Notes: generated by a model not told the origin, from the letters alone. A stretch of 43,060 nucleotides of DNA from Thermithiobacillus tepidarius DSM 3134 (GCF_000423825.1 NZ_AUIS01000024.1:1-43060); one strand, 5' to 3'. Counted from the stretch's first letter, positions 26,941 to 34,724 are shown. Translations and numbers: made by a program.

Positions 26941-27750
26941 CTAAGCCCGCCCCGCCCGCTCCCGCCAATACTCGGCCCGCGCCGGGTCCGGAAAGAAGCC
27001 GAGCTGGCCGCGCTCCAGGGCGGTGGCCAGCACTTCCATGGCGTCCTGGTGGCCGGCCTCCGCGGCCCGCTCCAGCCATTGGCCGCTGGCCTTGAGGTCG
27101 AGCTCGCGGCCGAGCTTGCCCGTGCCCAGGGCCAGGGCCACGTTGAACATGGCGCGCTTGTTGCCGAGCTCGGCGGCGTGCAGGAACCAGTCGAAGGCGT
27201 AGTCGTCGCTTTGCGGCACGCCGCGACCATCCGCGTAGAGCACGCCCATGGCGAAGGCGCCGTCGGCGTGGCCGTGCTCGCCTGCCCGGGCATACCAGTA
27301 GGCCGCTTTGGGGTAATCGCCCAGTTGCTCGAAGACCACGCCCAGGTGGTACATGGAGTCGGCGAAGCCCTGCTCGGCCGCCTGGCTGAACCAGTGGATG
27401 GCCTGGTCGGGCTGCACCGCGGTGCCCTGGCCCTCGAAATACATGGCCCCCAGGTTGTGCATGGCCGCCACCACGCCCTGCTCCGCCGCCCGTTTGTACC
27501 AGTTGAGCGCCCACTTCTCGCTCTTGGGCACGCCATAGCCCTTGTGCAGCAGGATGGCGTAGTGCAGCTGCGCCTCGGCGTCGCCCGCCTCGGCCGCCGC
27601 CTTCAGCCAGCGCGCCGCTTCCGCGTAGTCGCGCGGCACCATTTCGCCGGCGGCGTGGGCCAGGCCCAGCAGGCGCATGGCCTCCACGTCGCCCGCCGCG
27701 GCCTGCGCCTGCAGGATCTGCAACTCCTCGGCCGTCAATTCCGTGCTCAT
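26941..27750 (-). CDS. Sel1-repeat (TPR-like) protein
   Basis: A 269-residue protein made almost wholly of seven Sel1-like repeats of about 32-37 residues (for example AEAQLHYAILLHKGYGVP and VAAMHNLGAMYFEGQGTA). They form an alpha-solenoid for protein binding. No signal peptide or membrane segment is seen at MSTELTAEEL, so it should be cytoplasmic. Partner and role are unknown. The ATG at 27750 has GGGCGGGGC upstream as a weak ribosome site. It is divergent from rlmJ across 74 bp. Confidence 0.9.
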   Translation of the reverse strand: MSTELTAEELQILQAQAAAGDVEAMRLLGLAHAAGEMVPRDYAEAARWLKAAAEAGDAEAQLHYAILLHKGYGVPKSEKWALNWYKRAAEQGVVAAMHNLGAMYFEGQGTAVQPDQAIHWFSQAAEQGFADSMYHLGVVFEQLGDYPKAAYWYARAGEHGHADGAFAMGVLYADGRGVPQSDDYAFDWFLHAAELGNKRAMFNVALALGTGKLGRELDLKASGQWLERAAEAGHQDAMEVLATALERGQLGFFPDPARAEYWRERAGRA

Positions 27751-27824
27751 GCCCCGCCCTCTCGCGCGAATCGCGCGCCCAAAGATGCTAAGATGCCGTT
27801 GAACCCCGTATTTTAACCGCAAGC

Positions 27825-28655
27825 ATGAACTACGACCACAGCTATCACGCCGGCAATCTGGCCGACGTCTTCAAGCACCTGGCCCTGACCCTGGCCGTGC
27901 AGGCCATGGGCCGCAAGGACAAGGGCTTCGTCTACATCGACACCCACGCCGGCGCCGGGGCCTACGCCCTCGACCCGGGCGGCGAGCACGAGGGCGGCAT
28001 CGGCCGCGTCTGGCCCAAGCGCCGCGAGCTGCCCAGCGCGGCAGCCTACTTCGACGCCGTCGCCGGCCTCAACCCCGCCGGCGCGCTCCGCCATTATCCC
28101 GGCTCGCCGCTGTTGGCCAAAGCCCTCCTGCGCCCCCAGGACCGCCTGGTGCTCTTCGAGACCCAACCCCTGGTGCTGCAGCGCCTCGGCCAGAATCTCG
28201 GCGCCGGCAAGGGCGTCCAAGCCTTCCAGAAGGACGGCCATCAGGGGCTGCTGGCGCAGATCCCGCCGCCGGAGAAGCGCGGCCTCATCCTCATCGACCC
28301 GCCCTTCGAGGCCCGCGACGAGTTCGAGCGGCTCACCCGCACCCTGGCCGGCGCCTGGAAGAAATGGCCGCAGGGCGTGTATCTGGCCTGGTACCCCATC
28401 AAGGCGCGCGGCATCATCGCCGCCTTCCATCGCAAGCTGCGCGAAAGCGGCGTGCCCGCCACCGCGGTGGAGCTCCTCAACCGTCCCGAGGACAAGCCCG
28501 AGCGCCTGAACGGCAGCGGCCTCATCGTCGTCAATCCGCCCTGGCAGTTCCTGGACCAGCTCCTGCCCCTGCTCGCCCAGCTCGCCCCCCTCTGCGCCGA
28601 CCCGAAGACCGGCAGCCGCTGGTCCGTGCGCCTGGAAGGCTGGCCCGGGAGCTGA
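27825..28655 (+). CDS. rlmJ: 23S rRNA (adenine2030-N6)-methyltransferase
   Basis: A 276-residue RlmJ (YhiR) protein that methylates A2030 of 23S rRNA. The MNYDHSYHAGNLADVFKHLAL opening is diagnostic, followed by YIDTHAGAGAY (SAM-binding region). The catalytic motif IV is LIDPPFE (about residues 154-160), and GLIVVNPPWQFL near the end is also conserved. Length is standard. First gene on the plus strand after the Sel1 gene. Confidence 0.96.
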   Translation: MNYDHSYHAGNLADVFKHLALTLAVQAMGRKDKGFVYIDTHAGAGAYALDPGGEHEGGIGRVWPKRRELPSAAAYFDAVAGLNPAGALRHYPGSPLLAKALLRPQDRLVLFETQPLVLQRLGQNLGAGKGVQAFQKDGHQGLLAQIPPPEKRGLILIDPPFEARDEFERLTRTLAGAWKKWPQGVYLAWYPIKARGIIAAFHRKLRESGVPATAVELLNRPEDKPERLNGSGLIVVNPPWQFLDQLLPLLAQLAPLCADPKTGSRWSVRLEGWPGS

Positions 28656-28684
28656 TTGTTGGGCAAAATAGCGCCTGCATTTTC

Positions 28685-28710
28685 ACAGGAGCGAGCCTTC
28701 TCGCGATCAG
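28685..28710 (+). repeat. Single REP unit after rlmJ
   Basis: The 79-bp gap holds GGAGCGAGCCTTCTCGCGATC, a direct REP copy closely matching those at 21692 and 26695. It lies 25 bp before the next gene and could form a hairpin between rlmJ and the downstream genes. Confidence 0.75.
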
Positions 28711-28734
28711 CGCAGCCATACACAAGGAAAGACC

Positions 28735-29049
28735 ATGACCTTCGCGGAAAACCTCGCCAAGCTGCCCAAGGTGGACAAGATCCAAAAGCTGCAGCTCTAC
28801 GGCGGCACCCACTCCGAACTCCTCGGCGAAATCGAGAACAAGCCCGGCCAGTCCGGCTCGGTGGCGGTGTACTACCACCTCGGCGTGAAGTACGGCGCCA
28901 TCAGCCCCAAGGCCGCCAAGGAGGGCCTGGAACTCTACGCCGAGCACACGGACGATGCCCGCGCCCATCCCGGCAAGCACCCCAACATCGACCGGCTCTT
29001 CCAGATCATCGAGTCGGGCGACTTCGTCTCCGTGCGCGTCGTCGAGTAA
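28735..29049 (+). CDS. Small conserved protein, DUF2322-like
   Basis: A 104-residue soluble protein beginning MTFAENLAKLPKVDKI and containing GSVAVYYHLGVKYGAISPKAAKEG and HPGKHPNIDRL. I recognise this pattern as DUF2322, a family of unknown function; the match is from memory. No signal peptide, membrane segment or catalytic motif is visible. The ribosome site AAGGAAAG precedes the ATG. The next gene starts 4 bp after its stop, so it is co-translated with an exonuclease. Confidence 0.8.
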   Translation: MTFAENLAKLPKVDKIQKLQLYGGTHSELLGEIENKPGQSGSVAVYYHLGVKYGAISPKAAKEGLELYAEHTDDARAHPGKHPNIDRLFQIIESGDFVSVRVVE

Positions 29050-29053
29050 ATCC

Positions 29054-29821
29054 TTGCTGATCTACTGCTGGAACATCAACGGCATCCGCGCCGCCGAAAA
29101 GAAGGGCCTGCTCGCCTGGCTGACGCAGACCGCCCCGGACGTGCTCTGCCTGCAGGAGACCAAGGCCGATCCAATCGAGCTGTCAGACCAGCTGCTCCGT
29201 CCGCCCGGCTACCGGAGCTACTGGGCCGCGGCGGAAAAGAAGGGCTACAGCGGCGTGGCCACCTACTGCAAGCAGGCGCCCACCGCCTGGCGGGTCGGGC
29301 TCGGCATCGAGCGCTTCGACCGCGAGGGCCGCGTGCTCATGACCGAGCACGGCGACTTCGAGCTCTACAACGTCTACTTCCCCAACGGCAAGGCCAGCCC
29401 CGAGCGCCTGGCCTACAAGCTCGACTTCTACGACGCCTTCCTGGCCCACGTCGACGCCCGCGTCCAGGCCGGCAAGCAAGTCATCTTCTGCGGCGACGTG
29501 AACACCGCCCATCAGCCGGTGGACCTCGCCCGCCCCCGGGAGAACGAAAAGATCTCCGGCTTCCTGCCCGAGGAGCGCGCCCACCTGGACAAGTGGCTCG
29601 CCCACGGCTGGGTGGACGTCTTCCGCCACCTGCACCCGGATGCCCGCGACGCCTACACCTGGTGGAGCCTGCGCACCAACGCCCGCGCCCGCAACGTGGG
29701 TTGGCGCATCGACTACTTCTTCGTGCACCAGCGCTGCCTGCCCCGGATCAAGGCCGCCGGCATCGCCGCCGATGTCATGGGCGCCGACCACTGCCCCCAC
29801 TGGATCGAAGTCCATGACTAA
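29054..29821 (+). CDS. Exodeoxyribonuclease III family nuclease (second copy, ExoA-like)
   Basis: A 255-residue EEP nuclease. Motifs: YCWNINGIRAAEKKG, LCLQETKAD (Glu), GDVNTAHQPVDLARPRENE, WRIDYFFVHQ and the terminal GADHCPHWIEV with catalytic Asp-His. The DLARPRENEK and DHCPHW spellings are the ExoA type, distinct from the XthA-type copy at 25059. It begins with a TTG codon at 29054, 4 bp after the previous stop, because the nuclease fold starts there (LLIYCWNINGI) and no ATG fits. The last codons overlap the start of prmB. Likely AP endonuclease/3'-exonuclease. Confidence 0.92.
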   Translation: MLIYCWNINGIRAAEKKGLLAWLTQTAPDVLCLQETKADPIELSDQLLRPPGYRSYWAAAEKKGYSGVATYCKQAPTAWRVGLGIERFDREGRVLMTEHGDFELYNVYFPNGKASPERLAYKLDFYDAFLAHVDARVQAGKQVIFCGDVNTAHQPVDLARPRENEKISGFLPEERAHLDKWLAHGWVDVFRHLHPDARDAYTWWSLRTNARARNVGWRIDYFFVHQRCLPRIKAAGIAADVMGADHCPHWIEVHD

Positions 29822-30827
29822 AACCCCCAGGCCCCCCAAGACCAAGCAGACCTCTCCCGCAGCCCCACAGGGCAGGCGCGCGCCTGCTCGCGAGTCCCAC
29901 GCCGGCGATGCCTCCAGTTACGGCGCCGAGACCCTGGCCCACTTCGTCACCATCCGCGACTACCTGCGCTGGGCCGTCACCCGCTTCGAGGCCGCCGGCC
30001 TCGACTACAGCCAGGGGCGCCAGACCGCCCGCGCCGAGGCGGAATACCTCCTCGCCCGCAGCCTGGGCCTGCAGCCCGAGGAACTCGGCGACTTCCTCGA
30101 CACCCGCCTGCTGCCGGAGGAAAAGACCCGCGTGCTCGCCGCCCTGCGCCAGCGCGAGATCGAACGCAAGCCCGCCGCCTACATCACCCACGAAGCCTGG
30201 TTCTGCGGCCTCAAGTTCTACGTGGACGAGCGCGTGCTCATCCCGCGCAGCCTGCTGGAGGAGTTCATCGAGGAAGGCTTCCAGCCCTGGGTCGATCCCA
30301 ACCACGTTCACCGCATCCTCGACCTCTGCACCGGCAGCGGCTGCATCGCCATCAGCTTGGCCTACGCCTTCCAGGGCGCCCAGGTGGACGCCGCCGACAT
30401 CTCCGCCGACGCCCTGGAAGTCACCCGCCGCAACATCGCGGCCCACGGCGTGCAGGACTACGTCCACCCGGTCCAGTCCGACCTCTTCGGGAACCTGCAG
30501 GGCCGCCGCTATGACCTCATCGTCAGCAACCCGCCCTACGTGGACGCCGCCGCCATGGCCGAGCTCCCCGCCGAGTATCATCGCGAACCAGCCCTGGCCC
30601 TGGCCGCCGGCGACACCGGCCTGGACTGCGTCATCCCCCTCCTCCGCCACGCCGCCGAGCACCTCACCGAGCACGGCGTTCTGGTGGTGGAAGTGGGCGA
30701 CAGCGAAACCGCCCTGCAGCAGCGCTACCCGGACGTACCCTTCCTGTGGCTGGAGCACAGCGCGGGAGGCTCGGGGATTTTCCTGCTGACGGCAGAACAG
30801 CTGCGGGAGCATGCGGGGCGGTGGTAG
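29814..30827 (+). CDS. prmB: Ribosomal protein uL3 glutamine methyltransferase
   Basis: A 337-residue PrmB/HemK-family enzyme that methylates Gln of ribosomal protein uL3. The N-terminal helical domain (VTIRDYLRWAVTRFEAA, about residue 47 on) precedes the Rossmann domain with ILDLCTGSGCIAISLA and the catalytic NPPY motif (IVSNPPYVDAA). The fold-spanning part matches PrmB length; the extra first 45 residues are Pro/Lys/Ala-rich and partly encoded by a REP-like repeat. The ATG at 29814 overlaps the exonuclease stop. A later start is possible but no good codon with a ribosome site is apparent. Confidence 0.92.
   Translation: MTKTPRPPKTKQTSPAAPQGRRAPARESHAGDASSYGAETLAHFVTIRDYLRWAVTRFEAAGLDYSQGRQTARAEAEYLLARSLGLQPEELGDFLDTRLLPEEKTRVLAALRQREIERKPAAYITHEAWFCGLKFYVDERVLIPRSLLEEFIEEGFQPWVDPNHVHRILDLCTGSGCIAISLAYAFQGAQVDAADISADALEVTRRNIAAHGVQDYVHPVQSDLFGNLQGRRYDLIVSNPPYVDAAAMAELPAEYHREPALALAAGDTGLDCVIPLLRHAAEHLTEHGVLVVEVGDSETALQQRYPDVPFLWLEHSAGGSGIFLLTAEQLREHAGRW
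29867..29896 (+). repeat. REP-like sequence within the 5' end of prmB
   Basis: The stretch containing ACAGGGCAGGCGCGCG followed by CCTGCTCGCGAGTC resembles the window's REP units and falls in frame inside the non-conserved N-terminal tail of prmB (encoding roughly QGRRAPARESHA). It is more degenerate than the intergenic copies. Confidence 0.45.
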
Positions 30828-31088
30828 GCAGCGCCGGAGCAAACCCTTTTGGCACATGGTGAGGGCTGGCTTTCGAAGAAATAACATGGCCAAAAGCGGG
30901 TACAATTCGGCCGTCATACTCAATCGCTTGCTAAAGTTTGAGAGCATCTTCCCGACATAGTAGCAATACCGATCTGACCATTCGAAGCTGGCGCAGCAAC
31001 AGTGTCTGCAAAGCCGCTACGCTGCCTTGTGCAATACGCAAATTCGTGAAACACCACACTTGAATGATGCAGCCGAACTCAAGCGGCC
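30828..31088. other. Intergenic region without a visible gene
   Basis: About 260 bp between prmB and the promoter of the lipoprotein operon. It is AT-richer than the housekeeping genes on its left, so the composition change begins here rather than at the CsgG start codon. No open frame with a ribosome site, no RNA gene and no REP unit was recognised. Confidence 0.4.
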
Positions 31089-31117
31089 TTGACTCCTTTC
31101 ATACTCCCGCCTATAAA
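31089..31117 (+). promoter_or_regulatory. Strong predicted sigma70 promoter of the CsgG lipoprotein operon
   Basis: TTGACT at 31089-31094, a 17-bp spacer, then TATAAA at 31112-31117: 5 of 6 consensus bases in each box. Predicted transcription start near 31124 gives a 5' leader of about 58 nt before the ATG at 31182. A small CCTGC-TTTG-GCAGG hairpin (around 31145-31158) lies in the leader. Confidence 0.7.
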
Positions 31118-31181
31118 CAACAGCAACCACAAGAAACATGCTGACCTGCTTTGGCAGGATACAAAAACAATAAGGTGTCCA

Positions 31182-32156
31182 ATGAAATCTGGTATTCGCC
31201 CATTATCCATGGCTTGCGCTGTTTCATTGCTCGCAGGCTGCGCCACCGTCCCTGCTTCACCCACCAAAGTTGATGCACCCGTATCGCGCATGGCGCAAGA
31301 AGAGGCGCAGAAAAACCTCAGCGTGCCTCCTACCAAGACCCTCAAGCGCAAGGTTGCCATAGCCAGGTTCAGCAATGAGACCCGTTACGGCAGATCCCTC
31401 CTGCGGGACTCAGACCTGGATCCATTGGGGAAGCAAGCATCGGATATGCTTGCTAACCGACTGGTTGCGTCAGGCAACTTCCTGGTTTTCGAGCGCCCAG
31501 ACATCGAAAAGATCAAGCGGGAACAAGCGGTCTCGAGCAAGGCGGATCTGATCGGTGTGGACACCCTGATCGTGGGGTCGGTAACTGAGTTTGGAAGATC
31601 CACCACTGGCAAAGCCGGCTTCCTAAGTTCCACCAAGAGACAGACAGCCAAAGCAAAGGTTGAAGTCAGGCTGGTCGATGTCAAAACCGGCCACGTCTTC
31701 TTCTCTACCACCGGTTCCGGAGAAGCCAGCACCGAATCGGGAGAAGTGGCCGGCTTCGGTAGCCGCGCAGATTACGACGCCACGCTCAACGACCGGGCGA
31801 TTGCGGCAGCCATTTCGGACGTTTTGACCGGATTGATCACCAAGATGGAAGAACGGCCATGGCGGACCGACATTCTGCAGATTAACGGGAATCAGGTGTT
31901 CATCAGCGGCGGTCAACACCAAGGACTGAAGGTTGGCGATACGCTGGCCATCATGCAGGAAGGCAAGAAGGTAAAGAGTAAGCAATCCGGGTTCGAGATC
32001 ACCTTGCCTGCTACGGAAGTAGGCAGCATCCGGGTCGTCAGCCTGTTCGGCGAATCGGAAACGAACGAAGGAGCCATCTGCGAACTCGTGGCAGGCACAC
32101 TCACAAACTATCCGCTCAACGAGCTTTTCGTGTCCGAAAAGAAGGGTAAGTCATGA
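31182..32156 (+). CDS. CsgG-family outer-membrane lipoprotein
   Basis: A 324-residue CsgG-domain protein. The signal peptide ends in lipobox LLAGC with Cys20. The CsgG core spans roughly residues 55-225 (KRKVAIARFSNETRYG, ASDMLANRLVASGNFLVFERPD, DTLIVGSVTEFG, VEVRLVDVKTGHVF). A C-terminal extension of about 90 residues (ISGGQHQGLKVGDTLAIM) looks like a flagellar-T/curli-assembly style tail. CsgG in curli systems forms a nonameric secretion pore; no curlin genes occur here. Ribosome site AAGGTG. The stop overlaps the next ATG; three more lipoproteins follow. Base composition is clearly less GC-rich than the flanks. Confidence 0.92.
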   Translation: MKSGIRPLSMACAVSLLAGCATVPASPTKVDAPVSRMAQEEAQKNLSVPPTKTLKRKVAIARFSNETRYGRSLLRDSDLDPLGKQASDMLANRLVASGNFLVFERPDIEKIKREQAVSSKADLIGVDTLIVGSVTEFGRSTTGKAGFLSSTKRQTAKAKVEVRLVDVKTGHVFFSTTGSGEASTESGEVAGFGSRADYDATLNDRAIAAAISDVLTGLITKMEERPWRTDILQINGNQVFISGGQHQGLKVGDTLAIMQEGKKVKSKQSGFEITLPATEVGSIRVVSLFGESETNEGAICELVAGTLTNYPLNELFVSEKKGKS

Positions 32157-32473
32157 GGAACCTCGCCCTGTTTACCCTGACTATCGTACTGCTCGGTGGT
32201 TGCGCTTACCCTACGAGCGAAGTCAAGACCACCGACAATCGGGCAAGCATTGCTGTACAAGGTGCTCCCGAGGATGCTGTCTTGTACATTGACGGCCTCT
32301 CCATGGGAAGGGTGGCTCATTTCGATGGCAAATCCAAAGTACTCCTCATAGAACCGGGGATCCACAAAGTGGAAATAGTAAACCACAACAAAGTGCTGCT
32401 ATCAGAAAAAGCTTTCCTCGGGACCGGAGAATTAAAAACCTTCACCATGACAGGGGTAAACGATAACCAATGA
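32153..32473 (+). CDS. Small lipoprotein, PEGA-like
   Basis: A 106-residue lipoprotein with lipobox LLGGC and Cys17. The mature part is beta-rich and contains a PEDAVLYIDGLSMGRVAHFDG segment and an IEPGIHKVEIVNHNKVLL segment, like PEGA-type surface beta domains; the family match is tentative. Overlapping starts and stops on both sides (ATGA at 32153, and again at 32470) tie it to CsgG and DUF4810 in one transcript. Function unknown; probably a subunit of the same envelope complex. Confidence 0.85.
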   Translation: MRNLALFTLTIVLLGGCAYPTSEVKTTDNRASIAVQGAPEDAVLYIDGLSMGRVAHFDGKSKVLLIEPGIHKVEIVNHNKVLLSEKAFLGTGELKTFTMTGVNDNQ

Positions 32474-32868
32474 AAGCAAAGCAAATCCCCGTAGCCATCG
32501 GCCTGCTCTTAGCCATGACCGGGTGCGCGACCAACCCGCAAAAGTACTCCTGGGGCGGTTATGAGAAAGGGCTTTATCAATATTATAAAAATCCTGCGAG
32601 TTCAGAAGATCTTGCCGAGAAGCTAGCGCAAGCGATCGAATCTGGAGAGCAGAAGGGGAATGTACCCCCAGGCATTTACGCCGAGTACGGCTATCTGCTT
32701 TACACCTCCGGAAAGAAGGCTGAAGCGGTAGCGTATTTTGAAAAGGAAAAGGCAGCATGGCCGGAGTCCAGCATACTGATGGACAAGATGATCAAAAACG
32801 CACAAACCGCCTCAAGCAGCACTCTTACCAAAGCCGAGGACAAACAAGCCGGGGTGGCTTCACGATGA
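32470..32868 (+). CDS. DUF4810 lipoprotein
   Basis: A 132-residue lipoprotein with lipobox MTGC and Cys19. The mature N-terminus YSWGGYEKGLYQYYKNP and the later VPPGIYAEYGYLLYTSGKKAEAVAYFEKEKAAWPESSILM stretch are characteristic of DUF4810, a TPR-like small lipoprotein. This family is regularly encoded between CsgG and DUF799 genes. It overlaps the preceding gene by 4 bp and the following one by 4 bp. Role unknown; likely periplasmic face of the outer membrane. Confidence 0.9.
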   Translation: MKAKQIPVAIGLLLAMTGCATNPQKYSWGGYEKGLYQYYKNPASSEDLAEKLAQAIESGEQKGNVPPGIYAEYGYLLYTSGKKAEAVAYFEKEKAAWPESSILMDKMIKNAQTASSSTLTKAEDKQAGVASR

Positions 32869-33530
32869 CTACAAGCGCCAAACTTATTATTGCCTTTGGG
32901 CTCGTGCTCCTCACCACTGGATGTGCGACTACCCCGCCTTCCAATGACTACACCCAGTTCCGCCAAGCCGATCCCAGGTCCATTCTTGTCGTTCCCGTTG
33001 TAAACCGAAGCGTCGATATCAATGCTCCGGATTACTTCCTCTCGACTATCACTCGCCCCGTGGCTGAGCGCGGCTACTATGTTTTCCCGGTCAACTTGAC
33101 CAAACACCTGCTAGAAGACGATGGTCTCTCGGACGCCGACTTGGTGCATGAAGCAGATCCGAAACGGGTGGCTGAACTATTCGGCGCAGATTCCGTCCTG
33201 TACATCACTATCGATAGATGGGACGCCAAATACGTTCTTCTCTCCACCACGGTTACGGTGAAGTTCAATTACAGTCTCAAGAGTGCCAAGACTGGAGAAG
33301 AGATATGGCACTCGTCCGAAACGATGGTTTACCAGCCACAGAACAACTCAACTGGCAATCCTTTGGGTGATCTCATCGCCGCTGCAGTATCTGCTGCAAT
33401 AACGAAGGCTGCCCCCAATTACATTCCTCTTGCCCAGCAAGCCAACGCCCTTGCTGTTGCCAGACCACACCGCGGGCTCCCTGCAGGGCCTCACTCGGCA
33501 GTGTACAAGAAGGATATGAATCTATTTTAA
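32865..33530 (+). CDS. DUF799 (GNA1162-like) lipoprotein
   Basis: A 221-residue lipoprotein with lipobox TTGC (Cys20). Conserved DUF799 blocks: RSILVVPVVNRSVDINAPDYFLST, RGYYVFPVNLTKHLLEDDGL, ELFGADSVLYITIDRWDAKY, TGNPLGDLIAAAVSAAITKAAPNY and GLPAGPHS. The Neisseria homologue GNA1162 is an outer-membrane lipoprotein with a TolB-N-like fold. It ends the operon and is followed by a terminator at 33557. With CsgG and DUF4810 it forms a recurrent but functionally uncharacterised module, inferred to be an outer-membrane complex. Confidence 0.92.
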   Translation: MTTSAKLIIAFGLVLLTTGCATTPPSNDYTQFRQADPRSILVVPVVNRSVDINAPDYFLSTITRPVAERGYYVFPVNLTKHLLEDDGLSDADLVHEADPKRVAELFGADSVLYITIDRWDAKYVLLSTTVTVKFNYSLKSAKTGEEIWHSSETMVYQPQNNSTGNPLGDLIAAAVSAAITKAAPNYIPLAQQANALAVARPHRGLPAGPHSAVYKKDMNLF

Positions 33531-33556
33531 CCCAGTTGCTTACCGACCCTCTCATG

Positions 33557-33584
33557 GAACCCGGCCGCCAAAGCGACCGGGTTC
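33557..33584 (+). terminator. Hairpin terminator of the lipoprotein operon
   Basis: GAACCCGG-C-CGC pairs with GCG-A-CCGGGTTC around a CAAA loop, 26 bp after the DUF799 stop, followed by a short TTAT tract. Stem is strong; T-run is short. Confidence 0.7.
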
Positions 33585-33699
33585 TTATGCCTTGACGAAC
33601 AACCAAAAGGCGGTATAGCTTACCGCGCCGCTTCACACCACCCATACCCAGAGAAATTCAACGGCGACTCGCGAGCCATGCACAGGCGGATTATGATCG

Positions 33700-34290
33700 T
33701 TAGTCCTGCGAGCTCTCCTCCCGCCTCCGGCGCTTTCCTTTTGACCATTCCGCACTCTCGAAGCGCTGCCGCGTCTCGTCCATCTTGTCCAGCACCGCTT
33801 CCGGCGCCACGTCCTGGGCCAGCTCGTCCAGCTCCGGGTTTTTCGATTCCTCCACGCCCATGCGTTCGGCCATGGCGGTGACGAGCTGGATCAGCCGGGT
33901 GATTTCATGTTCGGCCAGCAGGCTGATCTGCAGGTCGAGGTCGGCGCGCTTGTCGGCCAGGGCGGCCATGCGGTTCTGGCTGATCAGCACGAAGGTGGAC
34001 AGGAAGATTGCCTCCACCGAGGCGACCATGGCCAGCTTGACGAAGGAGGCGTCGAACTTCGGGATGAAGGGCAGCCAGCCCAGATTGATGGCAATCCACA
34101 AGCCGTAGACGACGAGGTGAATATAGACGAAGCGCATGCTGCCGGTGAAGCGGGTGATGGCGTCGGCGATGCGCTCCTGCATGCCCTTGCGCCGTTCCTC
34201 CGCCCGGCGGCGAGCGAGGAGCGTGCTGATGTTGCGCTCGACCACGTCGGCGAGCTCCGATTGGGCGGATGCTGGCGTCTTGTCGTCCAT
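33700..34290 (-). CDS. DUF1003 inner-membrane protein
   Basis: A 196-residue DUF1003 protein. A cytoplasmic N-tail is followed by two helices near residues 52-75 (FVYIHLVVYGLWIAINLGW) and 84-105 (MVASVEAIFLSTFVLIS). Then comes the conserved QNRMAALADKRADLDLQISLLAEHEITRL amphipathic block and a charged, Lys/Arg-rich C-tail. Function unknown. The ATG at 34290 is preferred because AGGAG lies 5 bp upstream; an ATG seven codons earlier (34311) lacks one. It sits 27 bp downstream of the small thioredoxin/NHL-derived gene. Confidence 0.9.
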   Translation of the reverse strand: MDDKTPASAQSELADVVERNISTLLARRRAEERRKGMQERIADAITRFTGSMRFVYIHLVVYGLWIAINLGWLPFIPKFDASFVKLAMVASVEAIFLSTFVLISQNRMAALADKRADLDLQISLLAEHEITRLIQLVTAMAERMGVEESKNPELDELAQDVAPEAVLDKMDETRQRFESAEWSKGKRRRREESSQD

Positions 34291-34317
34291 CCCTGCTCCT
34301 GTATCGGCCATCGTGCT

Positions 34318-34590
34318 TCAGCGCAGCGTGAATTCGCTGACGGTGCCGCTGTGCCGGTCGAAGCGCAGCAGCCGGCCGTGGTTGGGGTCGGCGACCAGCA
34401 CGAGTTCCTGCCAGGCGGCGACGCCCGGTTCGGCGGGGACGGCCTGCCGGTCGCCGTACTTGGCCTCCGGCCTGTGCAGGTCGGGAACCACGTGCATGCA
34501 GGCCACCTTGCCGCGCAGGCTCAGCGGCCGGCTGAAGTTCGGCCAGGGCAGTTCGGGGCCGAAATCGGGAGCACGCACGCGGGCTGCCAT
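34318..34590 (-). pseudogene. Shortened thioredoxin-like/NHL-repeat protein (internal deletion derivative)
   Basis: A 90-residue frame with a strong ribosome site (AAGGAG) and ATG at 34590. Residues 4-46 (RVRAPDFGPELPWPNFSRPLSL, then CMHVVPDLHRPEAKYG) look like the thioredoxin-like N-terminus of NHL-repeat proteins. Residues 57-90 (VAAWQELVLVADPNHGRLLRF...) look like the last NHL blade. The segment that normally carries the WxxCC redox motif (between RGKV and CMHV) and almost the whole propeller are missing, yet the frame is open. It is either a decayed gene with in-frame deletions or a retained mini-protein. Family comparison is from memory. Confidence 0.65.
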
Positions 34591-34724
34591 GGGGTCTCCT
34601 TTACGCACGCGGATACCCATTGGATTGCCGGGCCCGGGCCAGGTTCAGGCACTCGGCCTTGCGGCCCTCCTGCCCGGCAGGAGAGGTGCTATAGTAAGGC
34701 AAATCCGCCAAGAGGGGGCTCGCC

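Noticed and set aside
21646-29896. Repeated units that could suggest a CRISPR array.
   Set aside because: Copies are palindromic, irregularly spaced, in both orientations and scattered between genes; they are REP elements.
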